This document shows positions 9,361-18,344 of a stretch of DNA of 64,000 nucleotides, in pieces. Numbering within the stretch: position 1 is the first letter of the stretch; every line of letters starts with the position of its first letter. The position numbers and the translations under genes were made by a program. Location of the stretch: assembly GCF_000009365.1 (NCBI RefSeq), contig NC_008260.1, positions 186,001 through 250,000 of the forward strand. Direction: 5' to 3'. Source of the stretch: Alcanivorax borkumensis SK2 (GTDB lineage Bacteria > Pseudomonadota > Gammaproteobacteria > Pseudomonadales > Alcanivoracaceae). Below the pieces are notes generated by a model, which had not been told where the DNA came from, did no database searches, and worked only from the letters and a program-made list of their open reading frames with translations.

Positions 9361-10521
9361 GTGAATCTGGATTTCAACGAAGAAGAAAAGAAATTTCGTG
9401 AAAGCATCCGGCAATGGATGGTTGAAAACGTCCCTGAAGATGTTCGCAGCTGTACCGCCCGCGGGGCGATGCCGGATAAGAGCATGCAGCAGCGCTGGGA
9501 GCGTTTGCTTGGAAGCAAAGGCTGGCTGACAACGACTTGGCCAGAGCAATATGGTGGCCCTGGCTGGAGCGCAACTCAGCGCTATATTTTCGACCTAGAG
9601 CGGGCTTTGGCCGGTGCGCCACCGACGAGTCCTTTTGGGGTAGCCATGGTTGGGCCGGTGCTTTATACCTTTGCCTCTGAAGAACAGAAGGAACGCTGGT
9701 TGCCAGGTATCCAAAGTGGAGAAACGCTCTGGTGCCAAGGGTATTCCGAACCTAATGCTGGCTCGGATCTGGCCTCATTGAAAACGCGTGCCACGCTTAA
9801 CGGTGATCATTATTTGGTAAATGGCCAGAAGATCTGGACGACTCAGGCACACTGGGCGGACATGATGTTCTGCCTAGTGCGTACAGATAACACCGTGAAG
9901 CAACAACAGGGCATCTCATTCCTACTGATCGACATGAAAACGCCTGGGCTTGAGGTGCGACCGATTTACTCGATCGATGGACATCACCACCTTAACGAAG
10001 TGTATTTCACAGATGTGAAGGTTCCAGTGGAAAACCTTGTGGGCAAGGAAGGGATGGGGTGGACCATCGCTAAGTTCCTGCTTACTCACGAACGTACGAC
10101 TATTGCTGGCGTGGCTGATATTCATCATGAAATAAATCGTCTCAAATCAGCCATGGAAAGTCTGCCCACTGAAAATGAGCGGCAGCAGGCTCAACGGCGC
10201 TTGGCATCTCTGGAAATAGACTTGATGGCATTGGAGTACACCAATTTTCGTACCGTAGCTGCGACCGATGAGGGTAAGCCCTTTGGGCCAGAGTCTTCAG
10301 GGCTGAAAATTAAAGGCACCGAATTACAGCAAAGAGTTTCTCAGGCGATGGTTGAGATCGGTGGGCTGATGTCTCTGCCATGGGATAATAAGCAACCGAT
10401 TGGAGACGAAGTATTTAATCAAGCCAGTCGCCGCTATAACTTCCTGCGTGCCTGCACTATCTATGGTGGATCTAACGAGATTCAGAAAAACGTATTGGCA
10501 AAGATGCTGCTCGGATTGTGA
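9361..10521 (+). CDS. Acyl-CoA dehydrogenase, subunit/paralogue A
   Basis: FAD flavoprotein that introduces a 2,3 double bond in acyl-CoA. Seen: QGYSEPNAGSDLASLKTRA (substrate/FAD loop), KIWTTQAHWADMMF and the C-terminal RACTIYGGSNEIQKN. The position of the catalytic Glu of MCAD-type enzymes (YEG) is Gly here (YGG), so the base must be elsewhere or in a partner. Start is GTG 9361 with GGAG 7 bases upstream; a TTG at 9349 lies inside that ribosome site region. Product about 386 residues. It is followed 8 bases later by a second, diverged dehydrogenase, as in heteromeric steroid-type enzymes. Confidence 0.9.
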   Translation: MNLDFNEEEKKFRESIRQWMVENVPEDVRSCTARGAMPDKSMQQRWERLLGSKGWLTTTWPEQYGGPGWSATQRYIFDLERALAGAPPTSPFGVAMVGPVLYTFASEEQKERWLPGIQSGETLWCQGYSEPNAGSDLASLKTRATLNGDHYLVNGQKIWTTQAHWADMMFCLVRTDNTVKQQQGISFLLIDMKTPGLEVRPIYSIDGHHHLNEVYFTDVKVPVENLVGKEGMGWTIAKFLLTHERTTIAGVADIHHEINRLKSAMESLPTENERQQAQRRLASLEIDLMALEYTNFRTVAATDEGKPFGPESSGLKIKGTELQQRVSQAMVEIGGLMSLPWDNKQPIGDEVFNQASRRYNFLRACTIYGGSNEIQKNVLAKMLLGL

Positions 10522-10529
10522 GGTGAGGC

Positions 10530-11645
10530 ATGGATTTCAAGTTACCTGAAAATACCACGATGATTGCCGATACGGCGCGCCGTTATCTAAAAGATAATTA
10601 CTCGTTCGATACCTATATTGCTCAGCTTGATGAGAGCAACCATTTGGACGAAGGCCGTTGGCAGGCAATGACAGATTTGGGTTGGTTCGGTCTTCCTTTT
10701 GCGGAGTCTGTTGGCGGATACGGCGGCACGTTATTGGATGTGTCAGCGATCGTGCAGGAGATGGGGGCAGCTCTCTGTCTTGACCCTTATGTCGATTTGA
10801 TCGTCTCCCCTGGAAAGTTGCTGGAGCACGTAAACACATCAACATCACTGTCATTGCTTGAGAAAGTGATTGCCGGTGATGCACGAGTGGCATGTGGGTT
10901 TTACGATCGGCATGCCGGCTACAATATACTGAAGCCCTCATTAAGGCTTAATAGCGGACGCCTTTCAGGCCAGAAGCATATCGTCTCAGATGGTGGTTGT
11001 GCAGATACCGTATTGTTGTCCGCGATGTCTGGTGATGAGCTGGTGATTATCGTATTGCCTATTGAGGCTTGTGATGTCGAGCGGTATCGGCTGTTGGACG
11101 GAAGTCGTGCTGCCAGTTTGACCCTCGATGATGTCGAAATCAGTGAAGAAATGATTTTGTGTCGTGGAGAGGACGCTAAGCAGGCTGTTCTTGCTTGGTA
11201 CGATTATCTCTGTGCGCTGGATTGTGCACGCATGTATGGGGCTTCTCGTCAGGTATTTCAGTCAACGCTGGAATATGCTCAAACACGGAAGCAATTTGGC
11301 ACTGCCATTGGCAGTTTCCAGGTGATACAGCATTATCTTGTCGATCTTTTTATCGATCTACAGCAGCTTGAATCGATGCTTCTGATGGTATCGGTAAAAG
11401 CGGAAAGTGACTGCATTTCCGAGCGTGTTCGAGCTACTGCGGGAGCAAAGGCTTACTACGCGAGCCAGGCGGTGATTATTGCCCAACAAGGCATCCAGAT
11501 ACATGGTGGTGTTGGCGTTACTGAAGAGCTTAATATCGGGCACTACTTTCGCCTTATTACTCATTGTTCATTGAGTCATGGTGACCGGGAACATCACATA
11601 ACGCGCTTTAGCCAAGTAGGAGATAGTGCACATGGAGGCATTTGA
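10530..11645 (+). CDS. Acyl-CoA dehydrogenase, subunit/paralogue B
   Basis: Second acyl-CoA dehydrogenase, 371 residues. It keeps the fold motifs of the C-terminal domain: YAQTRKQFGTAIGSFQ (flavin contact), QGIQIHGGVGVTEELNIGHYFR at the end. The N-terminal and middle regions are more diverged than in the preceding paralogue, and the usual substrate loop is not obvious. Adjacent pairs of unlike dehydrogenases often form alpha2-beta2 enzymes, as in actinobacterial cholesterol side-chain degradation; that is an inference for this pair. The 3' end overlaps the following GMC oxidoreductase by 14 bases, consistent with one transcript. Confidence 0.85.
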   Translation: MDFKLPENTTMIADTARRYLKDNYSFDTYIAQLDESNHLDEGRWQAMTDLGWFGLPFAESVGGYGGTLLDVSAIVQEMGAALCLDPYVDLIVSPGKLLEHVNTSTSLSLLEKVIAGDARVACGFYDRHAGYNILKPSLRLNSGRLSGQKHIVSDGGCADTVLLSAMSGDELVIIVLPIEACDVERYRLLDGSRAASLTLDDVEISEEMILCRGEDAKQAVLAWYDYLCALDCARMYGASRQVFQSTLEYAQTRKQFGTAIGSFQVIQHYLVDLFIDLQQLESMLLMVSVKAESDCISERVRATAGAKAYYASQAVIIAQQGIQIHGGVGVTEELNIGHYFRLITHCSLSHGDREHHITRFSQVGDSAHGGI

Positions 11646-13245
11646 TTTCATCGTTGTGGGCGCGGGCTCGGCCGGCTGCGTGCTTGCCAACCGTTTAAGC
11701 GAGAGTGGGAAATACTCCGTGTGCCTGATTGAAGCAGGCCCTCATGACAATAGTGGCTTCGTAAATATTCCCTTTGGCCTTATTGGGTTGATCAAAAAAG
11801 GCAAGCGAAACTGGGGTTATGACACAGCGCCACAGAAGAATCTTAATAATAGAAGCCTCTATTGGCCCCGTGGCAAAACGCTGGGTGGCAGTAGTTCAAT
11901 TAATGCTATGGTCTATATTCGTGGACAACAGCAGGATTATGATGATTGGGCGGCGGAGGGCGCGTCAGGTTGGGCATGGAAGGATGTGCAGCCTATTTTC
12001 AACGCGCACGAGAACAACGAAGAATACCCCAAAGATAGCTTCCATGGTGTTGGTGGGCCTCTAAATGTAACTCGGGTGAAGGATATTAATCCCTTGACCC
12101 CTATGTTTATCCGCGCTGGCGAGGAGCTGGGTTATCCCCGTAATGATGATTTTAACGGGCCAGATCAAAAAGGCTTTGGGCGTTTTCAGGTAACACAAAA
12201 GGATGGGCGGCGCTGGAGTTCAGCGCGCGCCTTTTTGGACCCAGCACGTGGCCGAAAAAACCTGACAATAATGACTGAGATTCAGGTAAGAAGAGTGCTG
12301 TTTGGTGATGGCCGGGCGATTGGGGTTGAAATACGTGATGGTGATGGGAATGTCACGAAAATAGGAGCACATAAAGAGGTTGTTCTGTCCGGTGGCGCGA
12401 TCAACACTCCTCAGCTGCTTATGTTGTCGGGTATTGGAGATAAAAAACACCTAAATGAAGTCGGGATCAATTGCCTACATCATTTGCCGGAGGTTGGAGC
12501 TAATCTTCAGGACCATCTGGATATGACGGTCTTAATAAAGGATCGAAGTCGGCAGTCTATTGGGATGTCGCCTTTCTTTTTGCCCCGATTGATTCGTGCT
12601 TTCTACCAGTATTTCCGTCATCGGCGCGGATTTTTGGCCAGCAATGCTGCAGAAGCAGGGGCCTTTGTTAGTTTGCTCAGCGATGAGGATCGGCCCGACG
12701 CTCAGTTTCACTTTTTGCCGGCGTTCCTTCGTGATCATGGCCGCCAGTTGACCCCGGGTTTCGGTTGCACTATCCATGTTTGCCAGCTTAGACCCAAAAG
12801 TCGAGGGTGGATTCGTTTAGCCAATAGCGATCCATTAGCAGCACCAATCATTGATCCGAATTACCTCTCTGATCCTGAGGATGTCAGTGTACTCCGTGAG
12901 GGCGTGAAATTGGCGAGAAAGGTCTTCCACAGCAAATCGTTTCAGCCGGCTTTTGGGGGGGACGATGAGCCTAACTCAAGCATTGTAAGCGATGCGGATA
13001 TTGATGCTGATATTCGTCAGCGTGCTGAAACCATTTACCATCCGGTTGGTACTTGTCGAATGGGCAGTGATGATGGCGCGGTGGTGGATGTTCGTTTACG
13101 TGTGAACGGAGTGAAGGGTTTGCGTGTTGCGGACGCTTCGATTATGCCATTATTGATCAGTGGTAATACGAATGCACCATGCATGATGATTGGTGAGCGA
13201 GCGGCACAGTTTATCTTAAGCGATATTGAAGGGGCGGCTTGTTAA
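11632..13245 (+). CDS. GMC-family FAD alcohol dehydrogenase, AlkJ-like (paralogue 1)
   Basis: FAD-dependent oxidoreductase of about 537 residues. Seen: N-terminal dinucleotide motif VVGAGSAGCVLANRL, the GMC signature region PRGKTLGGSSSINAMVYIRG, the catalytic His in YHPVGTCRMG and the Asn in SGNTNAPCMM. AlkJ-type members oxidise aliphatic alcohols to aldehydes at the inner membrane. Start ATG 11632 is 9 bases after AGGAG; a GTG at 11626 is too close to it. Last gene of the plus operon, followed by a hairpin. It is clearly related to the enzyme at 32622 in the CYP153 cassette, but the two lie under different regulation. Confidence 0.92.
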   Translation: MEAFDFIVVGAGSAGCVLANRLSESGKYSVCLIEAGPHDNSGFVNIPFGLIGLIKKGKRNWGYDTAPQKNLNNRSLYWPRGKTLGGSSSINAMVYIRGQQQDYDDWAAEGASGWAWKDVQPIFNAHENNEEYPKDSFHGVGGPLNVTRVKDINPLTPMFIRAGEELGYPRNDDFNGPDQKGFGRFQVTQKDGRRWSSARAFLDPARGRKNLTIMTEIQVRRVLFGDGRAIGVEIRDGDGNVTKIGAHKEVVLSGGAINTPQLLMLSGIGDKKHLNEVGINCLHHLPEVGANLQDHLDMTVLIKDRSRQSIGMSPFFLPRLIRAFYQYFRHRRGFLASNAAEAGAFVSLLSDEDRPDAQFHFLPAFLRDHGRQLTPGFGCTIHVCQLRPKSRGWIRLANSDPLAAPIIDPNYLSDPEDVSVLREGVKLARKVFHSKSFQPAFGGDDEPNSSIVSDADIDADIRQRAETIYHPVGTCRMGSDDGAVVDVRLRVNGVKGLRVADASIMPLLISGNTNAPCMMIGERAAQFILSDIEGAAC

Positions 13246-13259
13246 GCTTTCTTCGGAAA

Positions 13260-13295
13260 TTAGCCCCAAGGCTAGCTACTAGGCTTTGGGGCTAA
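13260..13295 (+). terminator. Hairpin after the plus operon, probable terminator
   Basis: Inverted repeat of 10 bp (13260-13269 with 13286-13295) extended by three inner pairs, 15 bases past the GMC stop codon. There is no T-run after it, so it may act with Rho or protect the mRNA end. Confidence 0.5.
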
Positions 13296-13629
13296 AACCA
13301 TCGTGTATTAGGATGAAATGAGAGGCAGCAAGCAGAATAAGAACTCAGCTGTTACGCTATATGACACATGTTAGTTTTCGTTAACCGGTAGAAAGGTATT
13401 CTCCCCAGTATTTACCCCGCGTTTCTGTCTTTGAGTGCTTAATTCAGCGCTAACTTGATCTCGATTACACGCATCGCAGCGGTTTCCACTCAAACAGATC
13501 ACCTCCTGACAGCGTATATTGGCACACTCTAAAAGCGATCGAAAAAGCACGTCTGGAGCGAGCACAGGTTATTCATGTGCATAGATAGGTATGCCCTTTT
13601 CCAAAATTCCTGATTAAGGCTGCGTGGCA

Positions 13630-13987
13630 GTGGATGCTGAGCTCTGCCCACTGTGCCTCTGTGGTTTATGAGCTGTTCCATGTGATTTGTGATTGCCAAA
13701 TTCGGCAGGGTAGTGTTGGGTCGCGTGGAGGGTGGGACAAGCCAGAAACCATGTAGTAACAAGGCTACGCGAATACGAGTAAAGTAATCACGCTGTTACT
13801 GTTTCGCAACCCGGATAGTTTGAAGCAGGATCAACGTAGTCCGCTTGCGGGTTTCCCAAAGAAAAGAAGGCGTAAAAAAATTAACGACTGGAACCATTTT
13901 ATCAAGATAAAATGGTGGTGATACCCGGGATAGCGACTATATCTTAATGAAGATAAAAGCCGCTTTCCCGGGGTTTCGTGGTGAATC
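13630..13987 (+). mobile_element. Decayed ISL3-family transposase remnant (copy A)
   Basis: Read in shifting frames, this stretch gives pieces of an ISL3 (DDE) transposase in the right order: VVYELFHV, then VIAKFGRVVLGRV near 13690, LLLFRNPDSLKQDQRSPLAG near 13790-13850, and the C-terminal end RDSDYILMKIKAAFPG at 13929-13975. The N-terminal half is gone and there are several frameshifts, so it is inactive. Similar remnants lie near 19.0-19.4 kb and 35.8-36.0 kb. Terminal repeats were not found. Confidence 0.75.
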
Positions 13988-14033
13988 TTTTATGCTGCCA
14001 CCCTACCTACGTGCAGGTGACGGGCTAACATAA

Positions 14034-14918
14034 TCAGGCAGCTGAATTGCTATATTGATCATGCAATGCTCCGCCTACGGCAAATAGCTTATCTCGCCAA
14101 TTGCTCTCCAGCTGTTTGGTATTGTGTTGATTGGGGTGGAAATTCGGTTCTACGAATTCGGGAAGCCTTGATAGTATGCGTGATACAAAACCATTGCGAC
14201 CCAATAATACGTTAAGACCTTTGATATTATCTTTTAAATTACCTAGCTGGCCGTCTTTTGCCAGCATCCAGCTCCAAGTTACTCCTAGCATCGGAAGCAA
14301 TACTACTACGGACGCCAGTGCTGCGGCGGCTCTTTCGATACGGCTGTTCCCGATCAGCTCGTAAACGTCATAAGCAACAGATTTGTGCTCAAGTTCTTCA
14401 AGTGCATGCCACTGCCATATCTTGATCATTTCAGGGTCAGCTTGCTGTACGAATTGTTCATCGTTAAGGAGCTGTTCGGCTAGAAGGGCAGTGAAATGCT
14501 CCATAAAAGTCGTGGCCGCAAGTCGCGTGCTCGGGGGTAACTTTTCAAGTATGGCTAGGCCAATTTTAACGAAACGGTCCGGGGCCTGCATGTCAAAGCC
14601 GTACTCAGAAAGGATGTTGTTGAGTCGGTCATGTTCGCGACCATGGATGGCTTCCTGACCCATAAATCCTGAAATTTCTGCACGCAGAGTTTCGTCTTTA
14701 ACTTCATTTCGAAAGTGTCTTACCGATTCCATGAAGTATCGTTCGCCCGGCGGAAAAAATCCCGAAAGCATTGCGAAAAATGTCGTGGCAGTTGCATTTC
14801 CTGCGTAGAAGTATTTCGGCATATTTTCTGGGAAACTAAAATTAATATGTCTAGGCGGAATGCCAACGAGGGCTCCGCTGAGTTTTTTTATGCTTTTGAC
14901 AGGGTTTGAAGAGCGCAT
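14034..14918 (-). CDS. PF10118-type 'metal-dependent hydrolase' with ferritin-like di-iron motif (paralogue 2 of 3)
   Basis: 294 residues, same family as the genes at 4870 and 27808. The four-helix metal pattern is kept: Glu59, Glu89-x-x-His92, Glu140 and Glu175-x-x-His178. A hydrophobic stretch near 197-220 suggests a membrane anchor. A GGAGG site lies 4 bases before the ATG. Last gene of the minus operon 18313-14034 (hydrolase, Baeyer-Villiger-type monooxygenase, SDR, this gene), 40 bases after the SDR. Function is unproven; the recurring pairing with SDR, monooxygenase and esterase genes suggests a step on the same substrate. Confidence 0.8.
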   Translation of the reverse strand: MRSSNPVKSIKKLSGALVGIPPRHINFSFPENMPKYFYAGNATATTFFAMLSGFFPPGERYFMESVRHFRNEVKDETLRAEISGFMGQEAIHGREHDRLNNILSEYGFDMQAPDRFVKIGLAILEKLPPSTRLAATTFMEHFTALLAEQLLNDEQFVQQADPEMIKIWQWHALEELEHKSVAYDVYELIGNSRIERAAAALASVVVLLPMLGVTWSWMLAKDGQLGNLKDNIKGLNVLLGRNGFVSRILSRLPEFVEPNFHPNQHNTKQLESNWRDKLFAVGGALHDQYSNSAA

Positions 14919-14958
14919 ATCGCCTCCAGTATTAAATGTAATGGTTAATTAAAGGATG

Positions 14959-15825
14959 TTAAGCAATGCCCTTGCGGGCGGTTTTGCTATTCTTGCCTTG
15001 CTGCTTTTTAAACATAACTTCGAGCAGCCGCTGATAGCCTGTGGGCATCAGGCGCTGGGTGGTGTCGAGCATGATGGCATCGCCGCCCACCAATACTCTC
15101 CGCCGGTTCTTGCGTACAGCTTTTAGAATAGTTTTTGCTGCGGTTTCTGGTGTGGTCATAGCGATTTTTTCAAACATATCGGCAATATCTTCTTTGTCAC
15201 CGATACCCATGTCACCCATGTCGCCCATGCGGCTGTTGCGAGCGATATTGGTTTTGACCCCTCCAGGGTGAACTGAAGTAGCGCTGACGCGGCCGCCCTC
15301 TATATCAAGCTCTTCGCGCAGCGATTCTGTAAAACCGCGTACAGCAAATTTAGCGGCATTGTAGGCAGATTGAGTCGGTACGCCGATAATGCCGAACACG
15401 CTTGAGATATTGATGATGTGCCCTTCATCAGCACGCTTCAGGTGCGGCAGGAATGCTTTGGTGCCGTATACCACGCCCCAAAAATTGATGTTCATAAGCC
15501 ATTCAAAGTTCTCGTAGCTCATGTTTTCTACGGTTTCACCAAGACCAACACCCGCATTGTTCATGATGATGTTGACCTTGCCGTGCTCAGTAACGGTGTC
15601 GTCCGCGTATTTATAGACCGCTTCGCGATCGCTGACATCAACGACATGGCTGCTAACTTTCACCGGATAATGGGCAAGCATCTTGATGGTTTTCTCGAGG
15701 CTTTCTTGGCTTATATCTGAGATAGCCAAATGGCATCCCTTTTTTGCCAGTGCAATGGCTGTGGCCTGGCCGATACCGGAGCCCGCTCCTGTAATGGCGG
15801 CAACTTTTCCAGAAAATGACTTCAT
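14959..15825 (-). CDS. Short-chain dehydrogenase/reductase (SDR), module 1
   Basis: NAD(P)-dependent alcohol/ketone oxidoreductase of 288 residues, classical SDR layout: cofactor motif TGAGSGIG near residue 14, NNAGVG near 90, catalytic Ser in SSVFG and Tyr-x3-Lys in YNAAK near 160. The C-terminal tail is basic. The start overlaps the stop of the upstream monooxygenase (ATGA), with GAGG 8 bases before. In context it could oxidise a secondary alcohol to the ketone used by the adjacent Baeyer-Villiger-type enzyme; that role is inferred. It is paralogous to the SDR at 26972. Confidence 0.88.
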   Translation of the reverse strand: MKSFSGKVAAITGAGSGIGQATAIALAKKGCHLAISDISQESLEKTIKMLAHYPVKVSSHVVDVSDREAVYKYADDTVTEHGKVNIIMNNAGVGLGETVENMSYENFEWLMNINFWGVVYGTKAFLPHLKRADEGHIINISSVFGIIGVPTQSAYNAAKFAVRGFTESLREELDIEGGRVSATSVHPGGVKTNIARNSRMGDMGDMGIGDKEDIADMFEKIAMTTPETAAKTILKAVRKNRRRVLVGGDAIMLDTTQRLMPTGYQRLLEVMFKKQQGKNSKTARKGIA

Positions 15826-17348
15826 CGTTGTGCCTCTTTGGTTAGCGCGCTGCCGAGTAGCTGTTGAACCAGTTTGCGCTTAGGTTTATGGAGATTTTTG
15901 CCTTCGAAATGCAGGTAGCCATCATCAAGCTTCCCATAACGAAGGGCGGGAAGGTCGCGCAGGTAATCGTTCAGTGTTTGCCAAGGCTGTTTGGTTCCTT
16001 GGCGTGGTAGGCGATCATCGGCACGCTGAATGTATCCTGACCGAAGGTTGAGGAAGTTGACGTCAGTTCCACAGTCCTCTTCGTCAACGGGTGTCACCTT
16101 GTCAGCGCCGGTCTTCTGCATATGCTTGAGTAGGCGACAAACAAACTCGGAAGCGATATCGGCTTTTAGGGTCCAGGAGGCATTGGTATAACCAAAGACG
16201 AATGCCATATTGGGGATGTTTTCAAGCATTAACCCTTTGTACATCATGGTGTCTGAAATACTGGGTTCCTTACCGTCCACACGAATGCTTGCGCCGCCGA
16301 ACATTTGCAAATCCAGACCGGTGGCTGTGACGATGATATCTGCGGGAAGAAGTTCTCCGGATTTAAGCTTTATGCCAGTTTTAGTCACGCTAGCTATATG
16401 ATCTGTTACCACCGAGGCTTTGCCTTCACGAAGAACCCGGAAGAGATCGCCCTTTGGCACCGCGCACAACCGCTCTTCCCAAGGATTGTAGTGCGGTTGG
16501 AAATGCTTCATGTCGAAATCTGGCCCAAGCTGCTTACGGGCAGCGGCTAACAGTAATCTGCGGATAGCCTTGGGCTTTCGGATTGACAGTTGGAATACGC
16601 TTCTCTGAAGTAAAACGTTGCGCGCGCGAGCCATACGGTAAACGACCATTTCTGGTAATACACGACGCAGGTTTTTAGAGATTAGATCTTGCTCCGGAAC
16701 GGATGCAACATAGCTGGGAGAACGCTGTAGCATGGTCACATGAGAGGCATTGTCTGCCATTGCCGGTACCAGCGTTACAGCTGTGGCTCCGCTACCGATT
16801 ACGACCACCCGTTTACCACTGTAATCGTAATTTTCAGGCCAGTGCTGAGGATGAATGACGTCGCCCCCAAAGCGCGTTATGCCGGGTATTTTGGGTGTGT
16901 GGCCAGCATCATAGTTGTAGTAGCCAGTGCAATTGAGCACAAATCCGGCTGTGAAGGTTTCCTCTTCACCGGTTTCCTCGTTCTGGGCGGTGACGGTCCA
17001 GCGATTGCTCTCGCTACTCCACTCCTCGGAAAGAACTTTGAGACCGAAGTGAATTTTGTCAACGACCTGATGCTGTTCGGCAGTTTCTTCGATGTACTTG
17101 CGGATGGAGGGACCGTCGGCAAGCATTTTTGTGTCTGTCCAAGGCCGAAAGTTATAGCCGAGAGTAAACATATCTGAGTCCGAACGAATGCCGGGGTAGC
17201 GAAATAGGTCCCATGTGCCGCCTACTCGCTTACGACGCTCGACAATTTCGTAGCGTAGATCAGGGCAGTCGCGGTTAAGATGGCAAGCTGCTCCCACGCC
17301 GGACAGGCCAGCACCTATTATTAGAACGTCTAGATGTCTGTGTTTCAT
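15822..17348 (-). CDS. AlmA-like flavin monooxygenase (Baeyer-Villiger type)
   Basis: 508-residue class B flavoprotein monooxygenase. N-terminal FAD motif LIIGAGLSGVGAACHL, the conserved GGTWDLFRYPGIRSDSDM block, the Baeyer-Villiger fingerprint FGGDVIHPQHW (F-x-G-x3-H-x3-W), then the NADPH motif VVIGSGATAVTL. The DLFRYPGIRSDSDM region and length closely resemble AlmA of Acinetobacter and Alcanivorax, linked to growth on long-chain alkanes. It would use NADPH and O2 to turn a ketone into an ester, or act on a long chain. It overlaps the hydrolase upstream and the SDR downstream by 4 bases each (ATGA), so the three are translationally coupled. Confidence 0.88.
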   Translation of the reverse strand: MKHRHLDVLIIGAGLSGVGAACHLNRDCPDLRYEIVERRKRVGGTWDLFRYPGIRSDSDMFTLGYNFRPWTDTKMLADGPSIRKYIEETAEQHQVVDKIHFGLKVLSEEWSSESNRWTVTAQNEETGEEETFTAGFVLNCTGYYNYDAGHTPKIPGITRFGGDVIHPQHWPENYDYSGKRVVVIGSGATAVTLVPAMADNASHVTMLQRSPSYVASVPEQDLISKNLRRVLPEMVVYRMARARNVLLQRSVFQLSIRKPKAIRRLLLAAARKQLGPDFDMKHFQPHYNPWEERLCAVPKGDLFRVLREGKASVVTDHIASVTKTGIKLKSGELLPADIIVTATGLDLQMFGGASIRVDGKEPSISDTMMYKGLMLENIPNMAFVFGYTNASWTLKADIASEFVCRLLKHMQKTGADKVTPVDEEDCGTDVNFLNLRSGYIQRADDRLPRQGTKQPWQTLNDYLRDLPALRYGKLDDGYLHFEGKNLHKPKRKLVQQLLGSALTKEAQR

Positions 17349-18301
17349 GTTTTAACTCTCCGCTCAGTGGAGCGTATCTGTTGAATGGGCGGATCAATCG
17401 ATTGAAGGAAATCCATCACAGCCCCCGTAAAAATGCTATTGCGGTCACCGGCTACCATATGACCCGCTTGCTCAATCACCCGGTACTGGGCTTGGGGTAC
17501 CAGGGCCAAAAGCTCTTGAGCACCTGTTTCGCTGAGTACATCACTGTGGTAACCACGGATCAGTAATATCGGCATGCTGAGGTGCCTCGCCGCACGATTG
17601 AGTCGGGCCCCGCCGAACATGCTTTCATCTGTTTCGGGGATCTCGGCATGATCAAGAAACGCTGGATCCCAGTGCCAGTGGAGACGACCGTTCACATCCT
17701 CACGCAGGTTTTTGCGGAGACCCTGTGAATTCGCGGGTGCTTTGCGCCCCGGGTTATAGGCAGCGACCGCGTCCCGCACCTGCTCCAGAGAGTCAAATCC
17801 GTCACGGTGGCGACGCATGAATTCAATAATCCGGCGAACGCCGTTGCGTTCCAGCTTGGGAGCCACATCTACCAGTACAAGGCCACGGCAGTTCAGAGAA
17901 GCCTCTTCTCCAAGCGCGAGCATGGCAGTGAGGCCACCCATTGATGCACCGACGATATACGGCGACGAGGGGAGCGACTGAATGATAGCGCGGAGGTCGG
18001 ACACCAAGGCAGTGGCGCTGTAATCACCTTTTGGACACCACTGGCTTTGCCCATGACCTCGGGCGTCTATGATAGTGGCGCAGTACCCGGCCTTTGCCAG
18101 GACGGTTGCCGTGTGCGTCCATGCATGACGAGTCTGTCCGCCGCCATGTAGCAGTAGCACCTGCGGCGACTTTGGATCACCGAACCGGGTCGCACTAAGA
18201 GCCAAACCTCCGTTTCCTTGGAACTGTATGTCCCTGCCAGTCTCCGGGGGGGCACTTGAAGCACTCTGGTTACGCGTTGTGGGATTATCTTGATAATGCA
18301 T
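17345..18301 (-). CDS. Alpha/beta hydrolase (esterase), module 1
   Basis: Serine hydrolase of about 318 residues. Seen: oxyanion region LLHGGGQTRHAW near residue 55, nucleophile elbow GASMGG, and a C-terminal His in EQAGHMV; an Asp lies in the expected position before it. First gene of the minus operon. I give ATG 18301; a GTG at 18313 is also possible and neither has a clear ribosome site, so the mRNA may be nearly leaderless given the promoter position. In context it could cleave the ester made by the Baeyer-Villiger-type enzyme encoded next. Substrate not known. Confidence 0.85.
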   Translation of the reverse strand: MHYQDNPTTRNQSASSAPPETGRDIQFQGNGGLALSATRFGDPKSPQVLLLHGGGQTRHAWTHTATVLAKAGYCATIIDARGHGQSQWCPKGDYSATALVSDLRAIIQSLPSSPYIVGASMGGLTAMLALGEEASLNCRGLVLVDVAPKLERNGVRRIIEFMRRHRDGFDSLEQVRDAVAAYNPGRKAPANSQGLRKNLREDVNGRLHWHWDPAFLDHAEIPETDESMFGGARLNRAARHLSMPILLIRGYHSDVLSETGAQELLALVPQAQYRVIEQAGHMVAGDRNSIFTGAVMDFLQSIDPPIQQIRSTERRVKT

Positions 18302-18314
18302 TATTAAAGGCACT

Positions 18315-18344
18315 TGATTGTTTGGTCAAACAACCAAATGGTAA
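18315..18344 (-). promoter_or_regulatory. TetR-type operator upstream of the 18301-14034 operon
   Basis: 18-bp palindrome at 18321-18338, on the minus strand TTTGGTTGTTTGACCAAA, flanked by a weak -35-like TTACCA and a weak -10-like CAATCA at the same offsets as in the stronger promoters at 4795 and 28773. A second possible reading is TTGACC inside the operator, 17 bases, then TAATAA. Same site as at 4801, 24028 and 28779. Confidence 0.7.

Larger units (their letters stand above)
13246..14033. other. Gene-free spacer between convergent operons
   Basis: No intact gene seen in about 790 bases. It holds the hairpin at 13260, an ISL3-type transposase remnant (13630-13987) and a perfect palindrome at 13894-13915 (10-bp arms, 2-base loop). 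13300-13630 contains nothing I recognise. Confidence 0.7.
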
